64,000 nucleotides of DNA from Anaerolineaceae bacterium (lineage in GTDB: Bacteria; Chloroflexota; Anaerolineae; Anaerolineales; UBA11657): NCBI GenBank assembly GCA_003569365.1, contig BGOS01000027.1, forward strand, positions 159,547 to 223,546, read 5' to 3'. A model generated the notes under the pieces. It did no database searches. It worked only from the letters and a program-made list of their open reading frames with translations, and was not told where the DNA came from. The translations under genes and the position numbers were made by a program. Of this stretch, positions 39,246 through 48,316 are shown in pieces. Numbering within the stretch: position 1 is the stretch's first letter; each line of letters opens with the position of its first letter.

Positions 39246-39893
39246 TTAATAGGTGCGCTGACCGCTGTCTTCAGCGTTGGCCAGCACAGCGCCCAAAATA
39301 TGGATGCGGCCTTTTTGCAGCAGCTCGCTGGCGCGCTCAGCGTCGTCGCGGCGGGTGTGCCCGGCGCTCAGCACCAGCAAGGCACCGGCCAGCTTGGAGG
39401 CCAGCAGCACGGCGTCGGTAACTACCAGTACCGGCGGCGCGTCAAAAATTACAATCTCCGCCTGCTGCTGCATTGTCAGCAATAGCGCTTCCATTTTGCG
39501 CGAACCGAGCAGGTCGGCCGGATTGTCCGGGTGCGGCCCGGCGGGCAGCACTTTCAAGTTGGGCACATTCACCTCACACACGGGCAGTGCGCCGCCATCG
39601 CGCAGGGCGCTGCTAAGCCCGCGATCAGCAGCCAGTCCCCAGAGCACATGCTGGCGTGGCTGGCGCAAGTCACAATCCACCAGCAGCACGCTGCGATCAG
39701 ACTGCGCCAGCGTCACAGCCAGATTAGCAGCGCACTCGCTTTTGGCATCTGCAGTTGCGGCTGATGGTGTGGTAATTAGCAGCGTGGGCAGGGCGCGCTC
39801 CAGTGCGCTGAAGAGCAGGTTGGTGCGCAATGCGCGGTAGGCCTCGGCTGCTGCAGAGCGCGGGTCCATTAGCGTGATGATGTTCGGTGCCAT
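39246..39893 (-). CDS. CpsD/CapB-type BY-kinase-like ATPase with degenerate P-loop
   Basis: A 215-residue protein of the bacterial tyrosine kinase fold that normally partners a Wzz/CapA protein to control capsule or EPS polymerisation. It has AEAYRALRTNLLFS, Walker A' LLVDCDLRQP (Asp73, Asp75) and Walker B-like FDAPPVLVVTDA. The P-loop region reads SAATADAKSE: Lys51-Ser52 are kept, but the GEGKST glycines are replaced by Ala48-Asp49-Ala50 and the following Thr by Glu53. The C terminus has only one Tyr (RTY), not a cluster. ATP binding may be weakened or altered. It starts next to the upstream Wzz-like gene stop. Confidence 0.82.
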   Translation of the reverse strand: MAPNIITLMDPRSAAAEAYRALRTNLLFSALERALPTLLITTPSAATADAKSECAANLAVTLAQSDRSVLLVDCDLRQPRQHVLWGLAADRGLSSALRDGGALPVCEVNVPNLKVLPAGPHPDNPADLLGSRKMEALLLTMQQQAEIVIFDAPPVLVVTDAVLLASKLAGALLVLSAGHTRRDDAERASELLQKGRIHILGAVLANAEDSGQRTY

Positions 39894-39894
39894 G

Positions 39895-40568
39895 TTACCT
39901 GCTAGCTCGCGCGCTGCTTGAGACAGTGGGAATGGCACCCAGCACTGCAAGGTTCAGCTGGCGCTCCACATCAGCCCGCGTGCGCAGAATGCCCGCATCC
40001 CAATATTCGAGGAAGAAGATCAGCAAGCCGCCGAGCAGAATGCCCAGCACGCCGCCGGCCGCTGTGTTGAGGCCACGGCGCGGGTGATCGAGCACGTAGC
40101 GCGGCGCGTCGAGCAGCAGCGCGGTAACGCGGTCTTCGCGGCGCTGCTTTTGGTTTTCGTCATTGCGCCACTGCACCAGCAGCTCGGCCCACTTGCGCGC
40201 AACGTCGTTGGCCGCATCCCCGTTTTCGTTATCCACTGCGATGGTGATCAGAAAGCGCTGCGCTTCGGCAGCGATGCTCACATCAGCGCGCAGAGCTTCG
40301 GGCAGCATGTCCAGCTGCAAATCCTGAATGATGGCAGCGGCGCTGTTGTCTGTATCAAGGAAGGCCACATAAGAATCAAGCAGCAGCTTGGCGCTTTGTG
40401 CCAGGCCGAAGTCCGTGCGCGCGGGCTGCACCAGCACATTTACTGTGGCGCGATAGACCGGGTTTTGCACGGTGCTGAAAACAAGCGCGCTGGCGCAGTG
40501 AGGATGGCCAGCAGCACAATGATCCAGCCGCGCCGGCGCAGGATGCGGAAATATTCACCGAGTGGCAT
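39895..40568 (-). CDS. Wzz-like chain-length determinant (frameshifted)
   Basis: From ATG 40568 the frame reads MPLGEYFRILRRRGWIIVLLAILTA, a classic Wzz N-terminal cytosolic and transmembrane segment. Near 40492 the frame must change by one base to continue as SALVFSTVQNPVYRATVNVLVQPA. It then runs intact to a second transmembrane helix (GGVLGILLGGLLIFFLEYWD) and VERQLNLAVLGAIPT. Restoring one G would give about 224 residues. This would be the membrane partner of the adjacent BY-kinase-like protein. Real mutation and assembly error are both possible. Confidence 0.75.
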
Positions 40569-40604
40569 TATGCAGTGTCGAGCGCAAAGTTTACCATGCA
40601 GGAT

Positions 40605-41291
40605 TTAGCGCCCGTTCCGGCGCGGAATCTGGCCGATTACGGTAATGCCAAGCTGTTCGGCATCGCTGCGGGTGTGCAGGTGCGGGTCCAGATAGTGCGC
40701 GCCAAATGCCAGCAGCAACCCCGCCCCGAGGCCGGCCAACACGCGCAAAGGCAATGCAAGGATTGCGTTCCAGCCGGGGGCGGCAAGCGCCACCACGGGT
40801 TCGTCCAATGCCAGCACCTGTGCGGGCGTGCCGCCAAGCTGCGGGAAGGCATCTGCGTTTTGAGTTTGCAGGACGCGGGTTACGGCGTGCGCCAACGCAG
40901 CTGTGTCTGCCTGCGAGGCTGTGCGCACATAAATGCTGAGCATGCTGCGTGCGTAGTCGCTCGATAGCGCAGCCTGCACGGCTGACGCTTCCAGCAGCAC
41001 GCCGTCCGGCTGCAGGTTGGCGCTGACAGCGCTTGCAAAGTCTCCGGTGTGCACCCAGTCTGCAAGGCCGGCCGCAAAATATTCGGAGGAGAGCCAGCTG
41101 TAGTATGCAGGATCAAAGCCGCCGACTGTTGCAGCTGCCGGCGGCAAGCCGGCGCTGAAGCGCAGCGTGGCGGCATAGGCTGGCACTGGCTGCGCATAAG
41201 TTGCGAAGCCGATACCGCTAACCACCAACGCGGGCAGCAAGGCGGCCCACCACCAGCGGCGCAAAATTATTCCGTAGGCGCGCAATTCCAT
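40605..41291 (-). CDS. Second Wzz-like membrane protein
   Basis: 228 residues with the polysaccharide co-polymerase layout. An N-terminal cytosolic segment MELRAYGIILRRWWW leads into transmembrane helix 1 (about 14-33). An extracytoplasmic helical domain follows with YAATLRFSAGLPPAA. Transmembrane helix 2 (LPLRVLAGLGAGLLLAFGAHYLD) lies near the C terminus, ending in HTRSDAEQLGITVIGQIPRR. Sequence differs strongly from the downstream Wzz-like gene. Two tandem copies suggest two distinct chain-length regulators or a two-part complex. Confidence 0.8.
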   Translation of the reverse strand: MELRAYGIILRRWWWAALLPALVVSGIGFATYAQPVPAYAATLRFSAGLPPAAATVGGFDPAYYSWLSSEYFAAGLADWVHTGDFASAVSANLQPDGVLLEASAVQAALSSDYARSMLSIYVRTASQADTAALAHAVTRVLQTQNADAFPQLGGTPAQVLALDEPVVALAAPGWNAILALPLRVLAGLGAGLLLAFGAHYLDPHLHTRSDAEQLGITVIGQIPRRNGR

Positions 41292-41293
41292 TT

Positions 41294-42379
41294 TTATGCC
41301 GGCGCATGCTTGGCGATGAAGGCGCGCAAGCGCTCGTCAAACACGCTGACGTCGAATTGTAACGCGAAGCGCTGCAAGGCGGCCGGCGCGTAGTCTTGCG
41401 GGCGCATGCTGCGCAAGGCTGCTTCAAGCGCTTCAACCGTTTGTTCGTGGAACAGGCAGCCGGTATGCTGCGCATCAACATAATCCAGCGCACCGCCGCC
41501 GGCGAAGGCTATCACCGGCCGGCCGCTGGCCAGCGCCTGCACGGGCGCAATTCCAAAGTCTTCCAAGCCCGGAAAGATAAAGGCCCGGCAGCCAGCCAGC
41601 AGAGCCGGCAGCCCGGCTGCGGGTACGCGGCCGATGAACTTGACTGTGGGCCCGGCCATTTGCTGCAAACGCTGCAGATCGCGCCCCTCGCCGGCCACCA
41701 CTAACGGTAGCTGCAAATTTGTACAAGCACGCACAGCCAAATCTATGCGTTTGTATGGAACCAGCCGGGACACCACAAGTAAATAATCGCCGGGCGCAGC
41801 AATCGGTGCAAAGCGGGCGGTGTCCACTGGCGGATGGAGCACGGTGGCTTCGCGCCCATAGTGCAGCGCAATACGCTGCTGCACCGCGCTGGAGATGGCG
41901 AGAAAGTGATCGACGCGGCGCGCAGCCGCGCGCTCACGGCGCTGCAGCCACGGCACCAGCAGGCGCAGTACAGCCAGCATGGCGGCAGGGATTGGCTCGC
42001 GCGCCACATAGTCTTCAAGGTTCCAAACGTAGCGCGTTGGCGTTAGGCAGTAGCACACGTGCACCGCGCCCTCTGGCTTGCGCACTTCCATGCAGAAGCC
42101 GCTTTTGTTGGAGAGGATCACATTGTGGCCGGCAAGGTTGAGGCCGGCAAAGGCCAGCGGATACAAAAGCAGATACGGTTGGTGGCGGCGGTGAATCCCG
42201 GGCAGGCGGTTGGTGAAGGCCGTGCGAATGTCCCACTTTCGGTAAGCCGGCGGCATCTTTTCCGGCGCGTAGATGCTGGTGTATACGGGCGCGGTGGGGT
42301 ACAGCGCCTGCATGCGCTCAAGCACATCCTCGGCGCCGCCGCGCTGGTTCAGCCAGTCATGAACGAGTGCGACGCGCAT
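41294..42379 (-). CDS. GT4-family glycosyltransferase
   Basis: 361 residues. N-terminal MRVALVHDWLNQRGGAED and C-terminal donor-binding VVSRLVPYKRIDLAVRA, VVAGEGRDLQRL and FPGLEDFGIAPVQALASG (E-x7-E-like) are typical of GT4 mannosyl- or rhamnosyltransferases. Specificity is unknown. It lies 2 bp before the Wzz-like gene and 6 bp after RNase HII, in the polysaccharide operon. Confidence 0.9.
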   Translation of the reverse strand: MRVALVHDWLNQRGGAEDVLERMQALYPTAPVYTSIYAPEKMPPAYRKWDIRTAFTNRLPGIHRRHQPYLLLYPLAFAGLNLAGHNVILSNKSGFCMEVRKPEGAVHVCYCLTPTRYVWNLEDYVAREPIPAAMLAVLRLLVPWLQRRERAAARRVDHFLAISSAVQQRIALHYGREATVLHPPVDTARFAPIAAPGDYLLVVSRLVPYKRIDLAVRACTNLQLPLVVAGEGRDLQRLQQMAGPTVKFIGRVPAAGLPALLAGCRAFIFPGLEDFGIAPVQALASGRPVIAFAGGGALDYVDAQHTGCLFHEQTVEALEAALRSMRPQDYAPAALQRFALQFDVSVFDERLRAFIAKHAPA

Positions 42380-42385
42380 GCGCGC

Positions 42386-43030
42386 TTACGCTGCGGCCAA
42401 CGCAGCCAGCGGCCGGAACGAGTGGCGGTGCACCAGCGCAGCGCCGTGCGTGCGCAGCGCTTGTTGGTGCGCACGCGTGCCGTAGCCCTTGTGCTTTGCA
42501 AAGCCATATTCGGGATAGTGTGTGTCGAGTACCCGCATCATCTCGTCCCGTGCCACCTTGGCGATGATGGACGCCGCTGCAATTGAAAGCGATGCATGCT
42601 CGCCATGGTGCATGCGCTGCTGCGGCAGTGCCACCAATGCGCGCAAGTCCACCGCGTCCACCAGCAAGTGGCGCGGCCGCGGCCGCAGCGCTGCAATTGC
42701 GCGCTGCATCGCCGCGCGCGTTGCCGGCAGAATTCCGTCGCGGTCTATTTCCAGTGGTCCGGCACCGCCCACACCCACGGCCAGTGCCGTGGCGCGGATG
42801 GCAACGGCAAGTTTTGCGCGCTGGCTGCTGCTCAGCAGCTTGGAGTCCAGCACGCCAGCCAGCTGGCGGCGCAGGTCTTTGCTGCCGGCGGGCAGGATCA
42901 CGGCTGCTGCAACCACCGGCCCGGCCCACGCACCGCGGCCGGCTTCATCAATGCCCGCCACATACCGGCAGCCCGCAGCCCACAGCTTCCGCTCCAAGCG
43001 CAGCTGCGGCGGCTTACGCTGCACGCCCAT
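42386..43030 (-). CDS. rnhB: Ribonuclease HII
   Basis: Removes ribonucleotides and RNA primers from RNA-DNA hybrids. 214 residues. The catalytic motif IDEAGRG places Asp28 and Glu29. VDAVDL and SIIAKVARDEMM hold the other acidic residues and the conserved SIIAK signature. Size matches the family. Its start overlaps the upstream glycosyltransferase gene by 17 bp, so a housekeeping gene is locked inside the polysaccharide operon. Confidence 0.95.
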   Translation of the reverse strand: MGVQRKPPQLRLERKLWAAGCRYVAGIDEAGRGAWAGPVVAAAVILPAGSKDLRRQLAGVLDSKLLSSSQRAKLAVAIRATALAVGVGGAGPLEIDRDGILPATRAAMQRAIAALRPRPRHLLVDAVDLRALVALPQQRMHHGEHASLSIAAASIIAKVARDEMMRVLDTHYPEYGFAKHKGYGTRAHQQALRTHGAALVHRHSFRPLAALAAA

Positions 43031-43739
43031 AGTATCCGGCGCGTAAGTTGCGGCGCAGCGTCAGTACATCGCGCAGCATCTGCAGCGTATCGCGCACCAT
43101 GCGCACTTTTGTCTCACGGTGAAAATGCCAGTCAATCGGCACCTCGCGAACACGGTAACTGCGCAGGCGCGCGATGAATAGCAGCTCCACATCAAAACTC
43201 AACCCATCCAGGCGCTGCACACGGAACAAATCTTCAGCAGCCGCAGCCGTGAAGCATTTGAATCCGCATTGCGTGTCCTCAATGCCGGGCAGCACGGCCA
43301 GCTTTACCAAGTTGCTGAACACACGGCCGCGCAGATGCGTAAACGCCGGCTCGCCAAAGCGCACTGCACCGGAAATTTCGCGCGAGCCAATTGCCACATC
43401 AAACTCCGCCAGCTGCGGCGGCAGGAAGCGCACAACTTGCTCGATTGGCATGGAGAGGTCCGCATCGCACATGAAGCGGAACGCACCGCGCGCCGCCAGC
43501 ATGCCGCGCCGCACCGCCAGCCCTTTGCCGCGCCGCGCCTCGCGCAGCAATTGCAGGCGCGGCTCGCTGCGCGCCAGCTCCTCAACCACGGCCGCTGTGC
43601 GGTCATGGCTGCCGTTCTCCACCACCAAAACTTCAGCCGCATAATTTTGAGAGCGCAAAAACTGCAGCACACGCGGCAGCGTCTCGCTCAGGCGGCGCTC
43701 TTCGTTGTGCGCCGGAATGATGATGGACAAAAGTGTCAT
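43014..43739 (-). CDS. GT2-family glycosyltransferase (dolichyl-phosphate mannose synthase-like)
   Basis: 241 residues from ATG 43739; the upstream extension is shadow sequence. It has LSIIIPAHNEERRL, LVVENGSHDRTA, FMCDADLSMP (DxD-type) and GIEDTQCGFKCF, which match the dolichyl-/polyprenyl-phosphate hexose synthase group. There is no transmembrane tail. Likely role: loading a sugar onto a polyprenyl phosphate carrier. Confidence 0.9.
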   Translation of the reverse strand: MTLLSIIIPAHNEERRLSETLPRVLQFLRSQNYAAEVLVVENGSHDRTAAVVEELARSEPRLQLLREARRGKGLAVRRGMLAARGAFRFMCDADLSMPIEQVVRFLPPQLAEFDVAIGSREISGAVRFGEPAFTHLRGRVFSNLVKLAVLPGIEDTQCGFKCFTAAAAEDLFRVQRLDGLSFDVELLFIARLRSYRVREVPIDWHFHRETKVRMVRDTLQMLRDVLTLRRNLRAGYYGRAA

Positions 43740-43746
43740 AACCGCA

Positions 43747-44694
43747 TCAGGTGTTGTGCGCCGGGCTGCTGAGCAGCGCCAGCACCTGCTCGTCGGATAT
43801 GAGGCGCGCTGCCTGAACCCGGCGGCGCGCTGCCAGCATGGCGGGTACGGCGCCAAGGCCTGCCAGCTGCCCGCGCAGCCGCGCGCGCGCTGCGGCCCCG
43901 CGCCAGCTGCGCAGCGCCTGCAATGCCAGCTGCAGCTGGCGCAGCAAAATGCTGCGCCAATACAACCGCCATACGATGCCGGGCACATCCTTCACCAGCA
44001 CATGGATGCTGTTGCGCCCGTCAAAGTAGCTGGCAGTCGGTCCGCCACCTGTGCTGGCCAGCTTGTGATACACAATGGCGCGCGGCGCATACACGCAGCG
44101 CCAGCCGCGCAGCTGCGCCCGCCAGCCAAGATCCACATCTTCGCAAGAGAAAAAAAAGCGCTCGTCCAGCAGGCCGGTTTCCTCCAGCATGCTGCGCCGA
44201 TACACGGCTGAACCACCGCACGCTGAGAAGACTTCGCCTTCCAAATACTGGCCGGTGTCAGCCTGCCAAACGCCGCGGTTAGCGGGCATGCCATCGCTGC
44301 CAAACAGGTCGCCCGCGGTGTGCAGCGTGTCGCGCTTGTCAAACAGCAGCATGCGGCTGGCCACGCTGCCCGCGTGCGGGTGGCGGGCAAAGGCGGCACG
44401 GACCTCCGCCAGCCAGTCCGGTGCGGCGGCGGTGTCGTTGTTTAGCAGCGCCAAAAAGCTGCCGTAGGCCGCAGCCATCCCCGCATTGCATGCACCCGTA
44501 AAGCCGGCGTTGTGCGGCAGTGCAATCACCCGCACCGTGGTGTGGCGTGCGGCCAGCAGCCGCAGCGATTCATCCGTGCTGTTGTTGTCCACTATCAGCA
44601 CTTCGAAATCACGCTCGGTTTGCGCATTCAAAGCGGCCAGGCACTCCGGTAAATGGGCGGCGCCGTTCCAGTTGGGGATGATGACCGAGATCAT
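43747..44694 (-). CDS. GT2-family glycosyltransferase (rhamnosyltransferase-like)
   Basis: 315 residues from ATG 44694. Typical GT2 motifs: MISVIIPNWNGAAHL, LIVDNNSTDES, NAGFTGACNAGM, LALLNNDTAA (DxD position), ACGGSAVYRRSM, FFSCEDVDLGWRAQLRGW. A C-terminal basic amphipathic region (about 240-300) may touch the membrane. The ED-D-W arrangement is common in rhamnosyltransferases, which suits the RmlD-like gene just upstream. Confidence 0.9.
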   Translation of the reverse strand: MISVIIPNWNGAAHLPECLAALNAQTERDFEVLIVDNNSTDESLRLLAARHTTVRVIALPHNAGFTGACNAGMAAAYGSFLALLNNDTAAAPDWLAEVRAAFARHPHAGSVASRMLLFDKRDTLHTAGDLFGSDGMPANRGVWQADTGQYLEGEVFSACGGSAVYRRSMLEETGLLDERFFFSCEDVDLGWRAQLRGWRCVYAPRAIVYHKLASTGGGPTASYFDGRNSIHVLVKDVPGIVWRLYWRSILLRQLQLALQALRSWRGAAARARLRGQLAGLGAVPAMLAARRRVQAARLISDEQVLALLSSPAHNT

Positions 44695-44726
44695 GCGCGG
44701 GACGGCTGCCCGGCTGCGGGCTGCAA

Positions 44727-45584
44727 TCAGCGGGCAGCGCTGCCGGCGGGCTGCAAACTGCCGATGAACTCCGGCAGTGCGTCCTGCCACGGGCGCAGTT
44801 GAATTCCGATTGCAGCGGCGGCGCTGTTGCGCAAACAGCCGTTGCGCGGCGGCGTTGAGGCGCGCGGGTAGCTGGCGAGGAGCGTGGGCTCAATCACGGT
44901 TGCACTGTGGCCGGCCAGGTCCAGCACAGCACGCGCCAATTCATAGCGCGAGGCAAAGCCAGCGTTCACCAAATGAAAGATGCCGTGCGCGCGGCTTTCG
45001 ATCAAGCTGAAAATCGCATCAGCCAGATCTTCAACTGCGGTGGGCGCGCCAATTTCATCCGTCACAACCCGCAGCGGCGCAGCACTGCGCGCCAGCTCCA
45101 AAATGCGGTGCACAAAATTGCGCCCGCCATGCCCAAACAGCCATGAGCTGCGCACTACACAGCAATCGTCCACAATGTGCTGCGCAGTCCATTCTGCGGC
45201 CAACTTGGACCAGCCGTATGGGTTGGCGGGGCAGGGCGCGTCCAGTTCGCTGTACGGAGCCGGCTGCACCCCGTCAAAAACTTCGTTCGAGCTGAGCAGT
45301 ATTAGGCGTGCACCGACTGCGCGCGCAGCGAGCGCCACATGCTGCGTGCCGATGGCGTTGATCTGGTAGGCGCGCAATGGATCGCGCGCACAGCCATCCA
45401 CATCCGTCCACGCTGCGCAATGAATCACTACCTGCGGGCGCGCAGCTAGCACCGCATCAATGGTGGGCTGCAGCTGGCTGATATCGCATTCAGGCAGGTC
45501 GCAGCCGCTCACATGCGCTGCTGACCAGCGTTTGGCCAGCGCAGTGCCAAGCTGGCCGCGGATACCGGTGATAAAAATTTGCAA
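44727..45584 (-). CDS. RmlD-like dTDP-4-dehydrorhamnose reductase
   Basis: About 285 residues of an extended SDR. LQIFITGIRGQLGTAL is the nucleotide loop, followed by DITD-like CDISQ, VVIHCAAWTDVDGCARD, LSSNEVFDG and YGWSKLAAEW (Tyr-Lys pair), and SSWLFGHGGRNFV. These match the RmlD family, the last step of dTDP-L-rhamnose synthesis. NEVFDG replaces the usual D-Y-V-F-D-G pattern. The start is set at TTG 45584 because the domain begins there and no ATG fits; a longer reading to 45626 is possible. First gene of the polysaccharide operon. Confidence 0.83.
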   Translation of the reverse strand: MQIFITGIRGQLGTALAKRWSAAHVSGCDLPECDISQLQPTIDAVLAARPQVVIHCAAWTDVDGCARDPLRAYQINAIGTQHVALAARAVGARLILLSSNEVFDGVQPAPYSELDAPCPANPYGWSKLAAEWTAQHIVDDCCVVRSSWLFGHGGRNFVHRILELARSAAPLRVVTDEIGAPTAVEDLADAIFSLIESRAHGIFHLVNAGFASRYELARAVLDLAGHSATVIEPTLLASYPRASTPPRNGCLRNSAAAAIGIQLRPWQDALPEFIGSLQPAGSAAR

Positions 45585-45945
45585 CTTGAAAGGCCAAACG
45601 CAGCGCAATGCGCACCGCGTGGGCATTATATCCGTCCACCGGCAGCATGCGTTGTGTAGAGCTCAGGGGCAGACGCAGCACCTGAAGTAAATCCGCCGGT
45701 TGCGGCGCGTGCCCGCCTCTGTATTGCAGGCACTGCACGGATGCTCAGGCGGTGGCGAGCAGGCTGCAGTCACTTATACCGGCAGCGCCACCATTTACTT
45801 CAGATTGATGCGAGATCACTCGCCAGTTTTGTGCGGGCAGCCAGCTATGCAGGTGGTTGCCAGCTGTGTTGCAGGGTGCGGTATGCTTCGCAAAATGTGC
45901 GCTCTGCACGGCGCACCTTTCCAAAAATAACGCGGGGGCTGTCAC
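45585..45945. other. Gene-free interval upstream of divergent operons
   Basis: About 360 bp between the RmlD-like gene and the M20 peptidase gene. Short open frames here look like chance. It contains CTGAAGTAAAT at 45682-45692 and the inverted copy ATTTACTTCAG at 45793-45803. I see no tRNA, convincing promoter pair or terminator. It probably holds the promoters for both divergent transcription units. Confidence 0.5.
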
Positions 45946-47316
45946 ATGTCGTCAATCAACTGGCCGGATGCACTAAGCGTTGGCACACAACATTTTCGCG
46001 CGCTGCTGCGCTTTGATACCACCAACCCGCCGGGCAACGAGCGCTTGGCCGCAGATTACATTGCGCGTGTGATGCAGGAAGCCGGGATTGAGCCGCTGAT
46101 TCTGGAGTCGGCGCCGGGACGCGCAAACCTTGTGGCGCGCCTGAAGGGCGATGGCAGCTTGCCGCCGCTATTGCTGATGGGGCATGTGGATGTGGTGTCG
46201 GCGGAGCCGGACAAATGGACGCACCCGCCGTTCTCCGGCGATTGCGATGCTGCGGGGCAGATCTTTGGGCGTGGTGCGGTGGATATGAAGAACACGGTTG
46301 CTGCGCATCTTATGAGCCTGTTGTTGCTCAAGCAGCGCGTGGCAAGCGGCCAGCCGCTCAAGCGCGACGTGATTTTTTTGGCGCTGGCGGATGAGGAAAC
46401 CGGTGGCGAGTTTGGCGCAAAGTGGATGGCGCGCGCGCACGCGCATTTGATTTCGGATGCGGAGTACGCGCTCAACGAAGGCGGCGGCGGCGTGATGCAG
46501 GTAAACGGCCAGCGCTATATCACCATTCAAGCGGGTGAGAAGGGCACCAGCCGCTTTTATCTGCGCGCACGCGGAAATCCCGGGCACGGCTCTGTGCCAC
46601 AGCCGCAGGCCAGTATTGTGCGGTTGGCTGCGGCGGTGCAGCGCTTGGGCAGCAACTACCTGCCGGTGCACCTTACGCAAACGGTGCGCAGCTGCTTGAC
46701 CGTGCTGATGCAAACGCAGCCGCCGGCAGTGGCCGCAATGTTTGCAGACCTGCTGCAGACCGGAGATGCGGACCGCATTGTGCCGCAGCTGCCCATGGAT
46801 GACTTTGAGCGCCGCATGCTGCAGGCGCAGCTGCGCAACACCGCCATGCCCACCATCTTCCATGCTGGCCGGCAGCTGAATGTGATTCCGGATTTTGCGG
46901 AAGCTGGCATTGACGGCCGGCTGTTGCCCGGCTGCACGCGCGAAGAATTTCATGCTGAGCTGCTGACACTGCTGGGAGATGCGGGCTGTGATGTGCAGTT
47001 GGAATGGCACCCGCACTTTGGCCCGGCACTTGAGACTGATCCCGCCGGCTTGCTCACAAACGTGATTCGCGAAGTGCTTGCAGAGACCGACCCCGCATTG
47101 CATCTTTTGCCCACACTGGTCACCGGTGGCACGGATGCCAAAGCTTTTGTGCCGTTGGGCATCAAGGTGCTTGGCTATTCGCCGCAGCCGCCCACCGATA
47201 CGGACACCTTCAACCGCGCGCACGCGCATGACGAGCGCCTGCACACAGACAGCTTTCACTATTGTGTGCGCAATACTTTTGAAATTGTGGAGCGCTTTGC
47301 CACACGCAGCGCGTAG
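45946..47316 (+). CDS. M20-family metallopeptidase
   Basis: 456 residues of a two-domain zinc peptidase or deacylase. Metal-binding motifs: LLMGHVDVVSAEPDKW, GRGAVDMKNTVA and LADEETGGEFGA (adjacent catalytic and metal Glu), then a dimerisation domain (GNPGHGSVPQPQA) and a late His region (TLVTGGTDAKAF). Such enzymes cleave peptides, N-acyl amino acids or succinylated intermediates; the substrate cannot be assigned. Transcribed alone on the + strand. Confidence 0.92.
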   Translation: MSSINWPDALSVGTQHFRALLRFDTTNPPGNERLAADYIARVMQEAGIEPLILESAPGRANLVARLKGDGSLPPLLLMGHVDVVSAEPDKWTHPPFSGDCDAAGQIFGRGAVDMKNTVAAHLMSLLLLKQRVASGQPLKRDVIFLALADEETGGEFGAKWMARAHAHLISDAEYALNEGGGGVMQVNGQRYITIQAGEKGTSRFYLRARGNPGHGSVPQPQASIVRLAAAVQRLGSNYLPVHLTQTVRSCLTVLMQTQPPAVAAMFADLLQTGDADRIVPQLPMDDFERRMLQAQLRNTAMPTIFHAGRQLNVIPDFAEAGIDGRLLPGCTREEFHAELLTLLGDAGCDVQLEWHPHFGPALETDPAGLLTNVIREVLAETDPALHLLPTLVTGGTDAKAFVPLGIKVLGYSPQPPTDTDTFNRAHAHDERLHTDSFHYCVRNTFEIVERFATRSA

Positions 47317-47400
47317 CGCAAACGCAGCGCCCTGCGCTGCGGTGCCAGAAAGCTGGCTGGCTGCTGTGATGGCAGCAGCTGCCGCAGTGTTAGCGGCTGC

Positions 47401-48279
47401 TTAGCCGCGCCAGAACGGGCGCGTCAGGCAGGTGGGTCCGCCGGCACCCTTGGCTGAGATCTCACTGCCCACATAAGTGGCCACCTCCACGCCGGCATCT
47501 TGCAGCAGCGCCTGCGTGATGGGGTTGCCCGCCAGCATGATGCACTCGCGCGGCGCCACCGCCAGCACGTTGCACGCCATGCTGTCGTACTCCGCATCCG
47601 GCACCTCCAGCAGCCGGATGCCGCGCGCCAGCAGCCGCTGGCGAAACACCACCGGCATCAGGCGCGAGTAAATCAAAAACAGGTCGTGGTCCAGCGGGCT
47701 CACAAAAGACATCAGGTGCAGCACGTCGTCCGGGCCGTTCCAGTGCGGCAGCGGCACGGCAATCATTTCGTCCACGGAGTCGCCCAGCAGCGTGCGCAGC
47801 TGGGCAATGCCGGCGGCGTTGCTGCGATAGCCTTCGCCCACCGCAACTGTGCGTTGGTCCAGCCACACCACATCGCCGCCCTCCAAGGTGCCTGGCGCCT
47901 CGATGCGCCCCAGCATGGGCACGCCAATGGTTTGCAGGTATTCACCCGCAGCCTGTGCCTCGCCGCGCCGCGCGGCTTTGCCCATATTGCACAGCACGTA
48001 GCCGCGGTTGGTAATTAGCAACGGGTCGTGCGTGTAGAGCGAATCCAGCCCAGTATCCGCATGCACTGGCAGCTCGTGGATCTCGGCGCCACTCTGCGCC
48101 AGCAGCGCGCGGAACTGTTTGTACTCTGCCAGTGCCAGCGCATAATCCGGGCGCTCCAAGTAGTTCAAAGGCTGCCATTGCGCATCAACCTCAGCCTGAT
48201 TGCGAAATGCGGCTGCGGGTGTTTTGATCAGCATCCGGCGGATACGATCAACGTTGGATTGGCAACCGTGATTCGGCAT
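47401..48279 (-). CDS. Dimethylarginine dimethylaminohydrolase / arginine deiminase-family enzyme
   Basis: A 292-residue amidinotransferase-fold (pentein) hydrolase. It has RRMLIKTPAAAF, DSLYTHDPLLIT, APGTLEGGDVVWLD (substrate Glu/Asp), LHLMSFVSPLD (catalytic His) and the terminal nucleophile Cys284 in GGPTCLTRPF. The size and the CLTRP ending match DDAH-like proteins more than arginine deiminase (about 400 residues). The product would be citrulline from methylarginine or a related guanidine compound. It is followed by a second M20 peptidase gene upstream on the same strand, 37 bp away. Confidence 0.88.
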   Translation of the reverse strand: MPNHGCQSNVDRIRRMLIKTPAAAFRNQAEVDAQWQPLNYLERPDYALALAEYKQFRALLAQSGAEIHELPVHADTGLDSLYTHDPLLITNRGYVLCNMGKAARRGEAQAAGEYLQTIGVPMLGRIEAPGTLEGGDVVWLDQRTVAVGEGYRSNAAGIAQLRTLLGDSVDEMIAVPLPHWNGPDDVLHLMSFVSPLDHDLFLIYSRLMPVVFRQRLLARGIRLLEVPDAEYDSMACNVLAVAPRECIMLAGNPITQALLQDAGVEVATYVGSEISAKGAGGPTCLTRPFWRG

Positions 48280-48316
48280 TGTTGTGTTTCCTTAGTTTGA
48301 GGTGTCCAGCGGGTTG

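Noticed and set aside
45682..45803. Inverted CTGAAGTAAAT copies and a related CACCTGAAGTAAAT at 59283-59296
   Set aside because: Matches of 11-14 bp are expected by chance in 64 kb, and nothing between or around them looks mobile.
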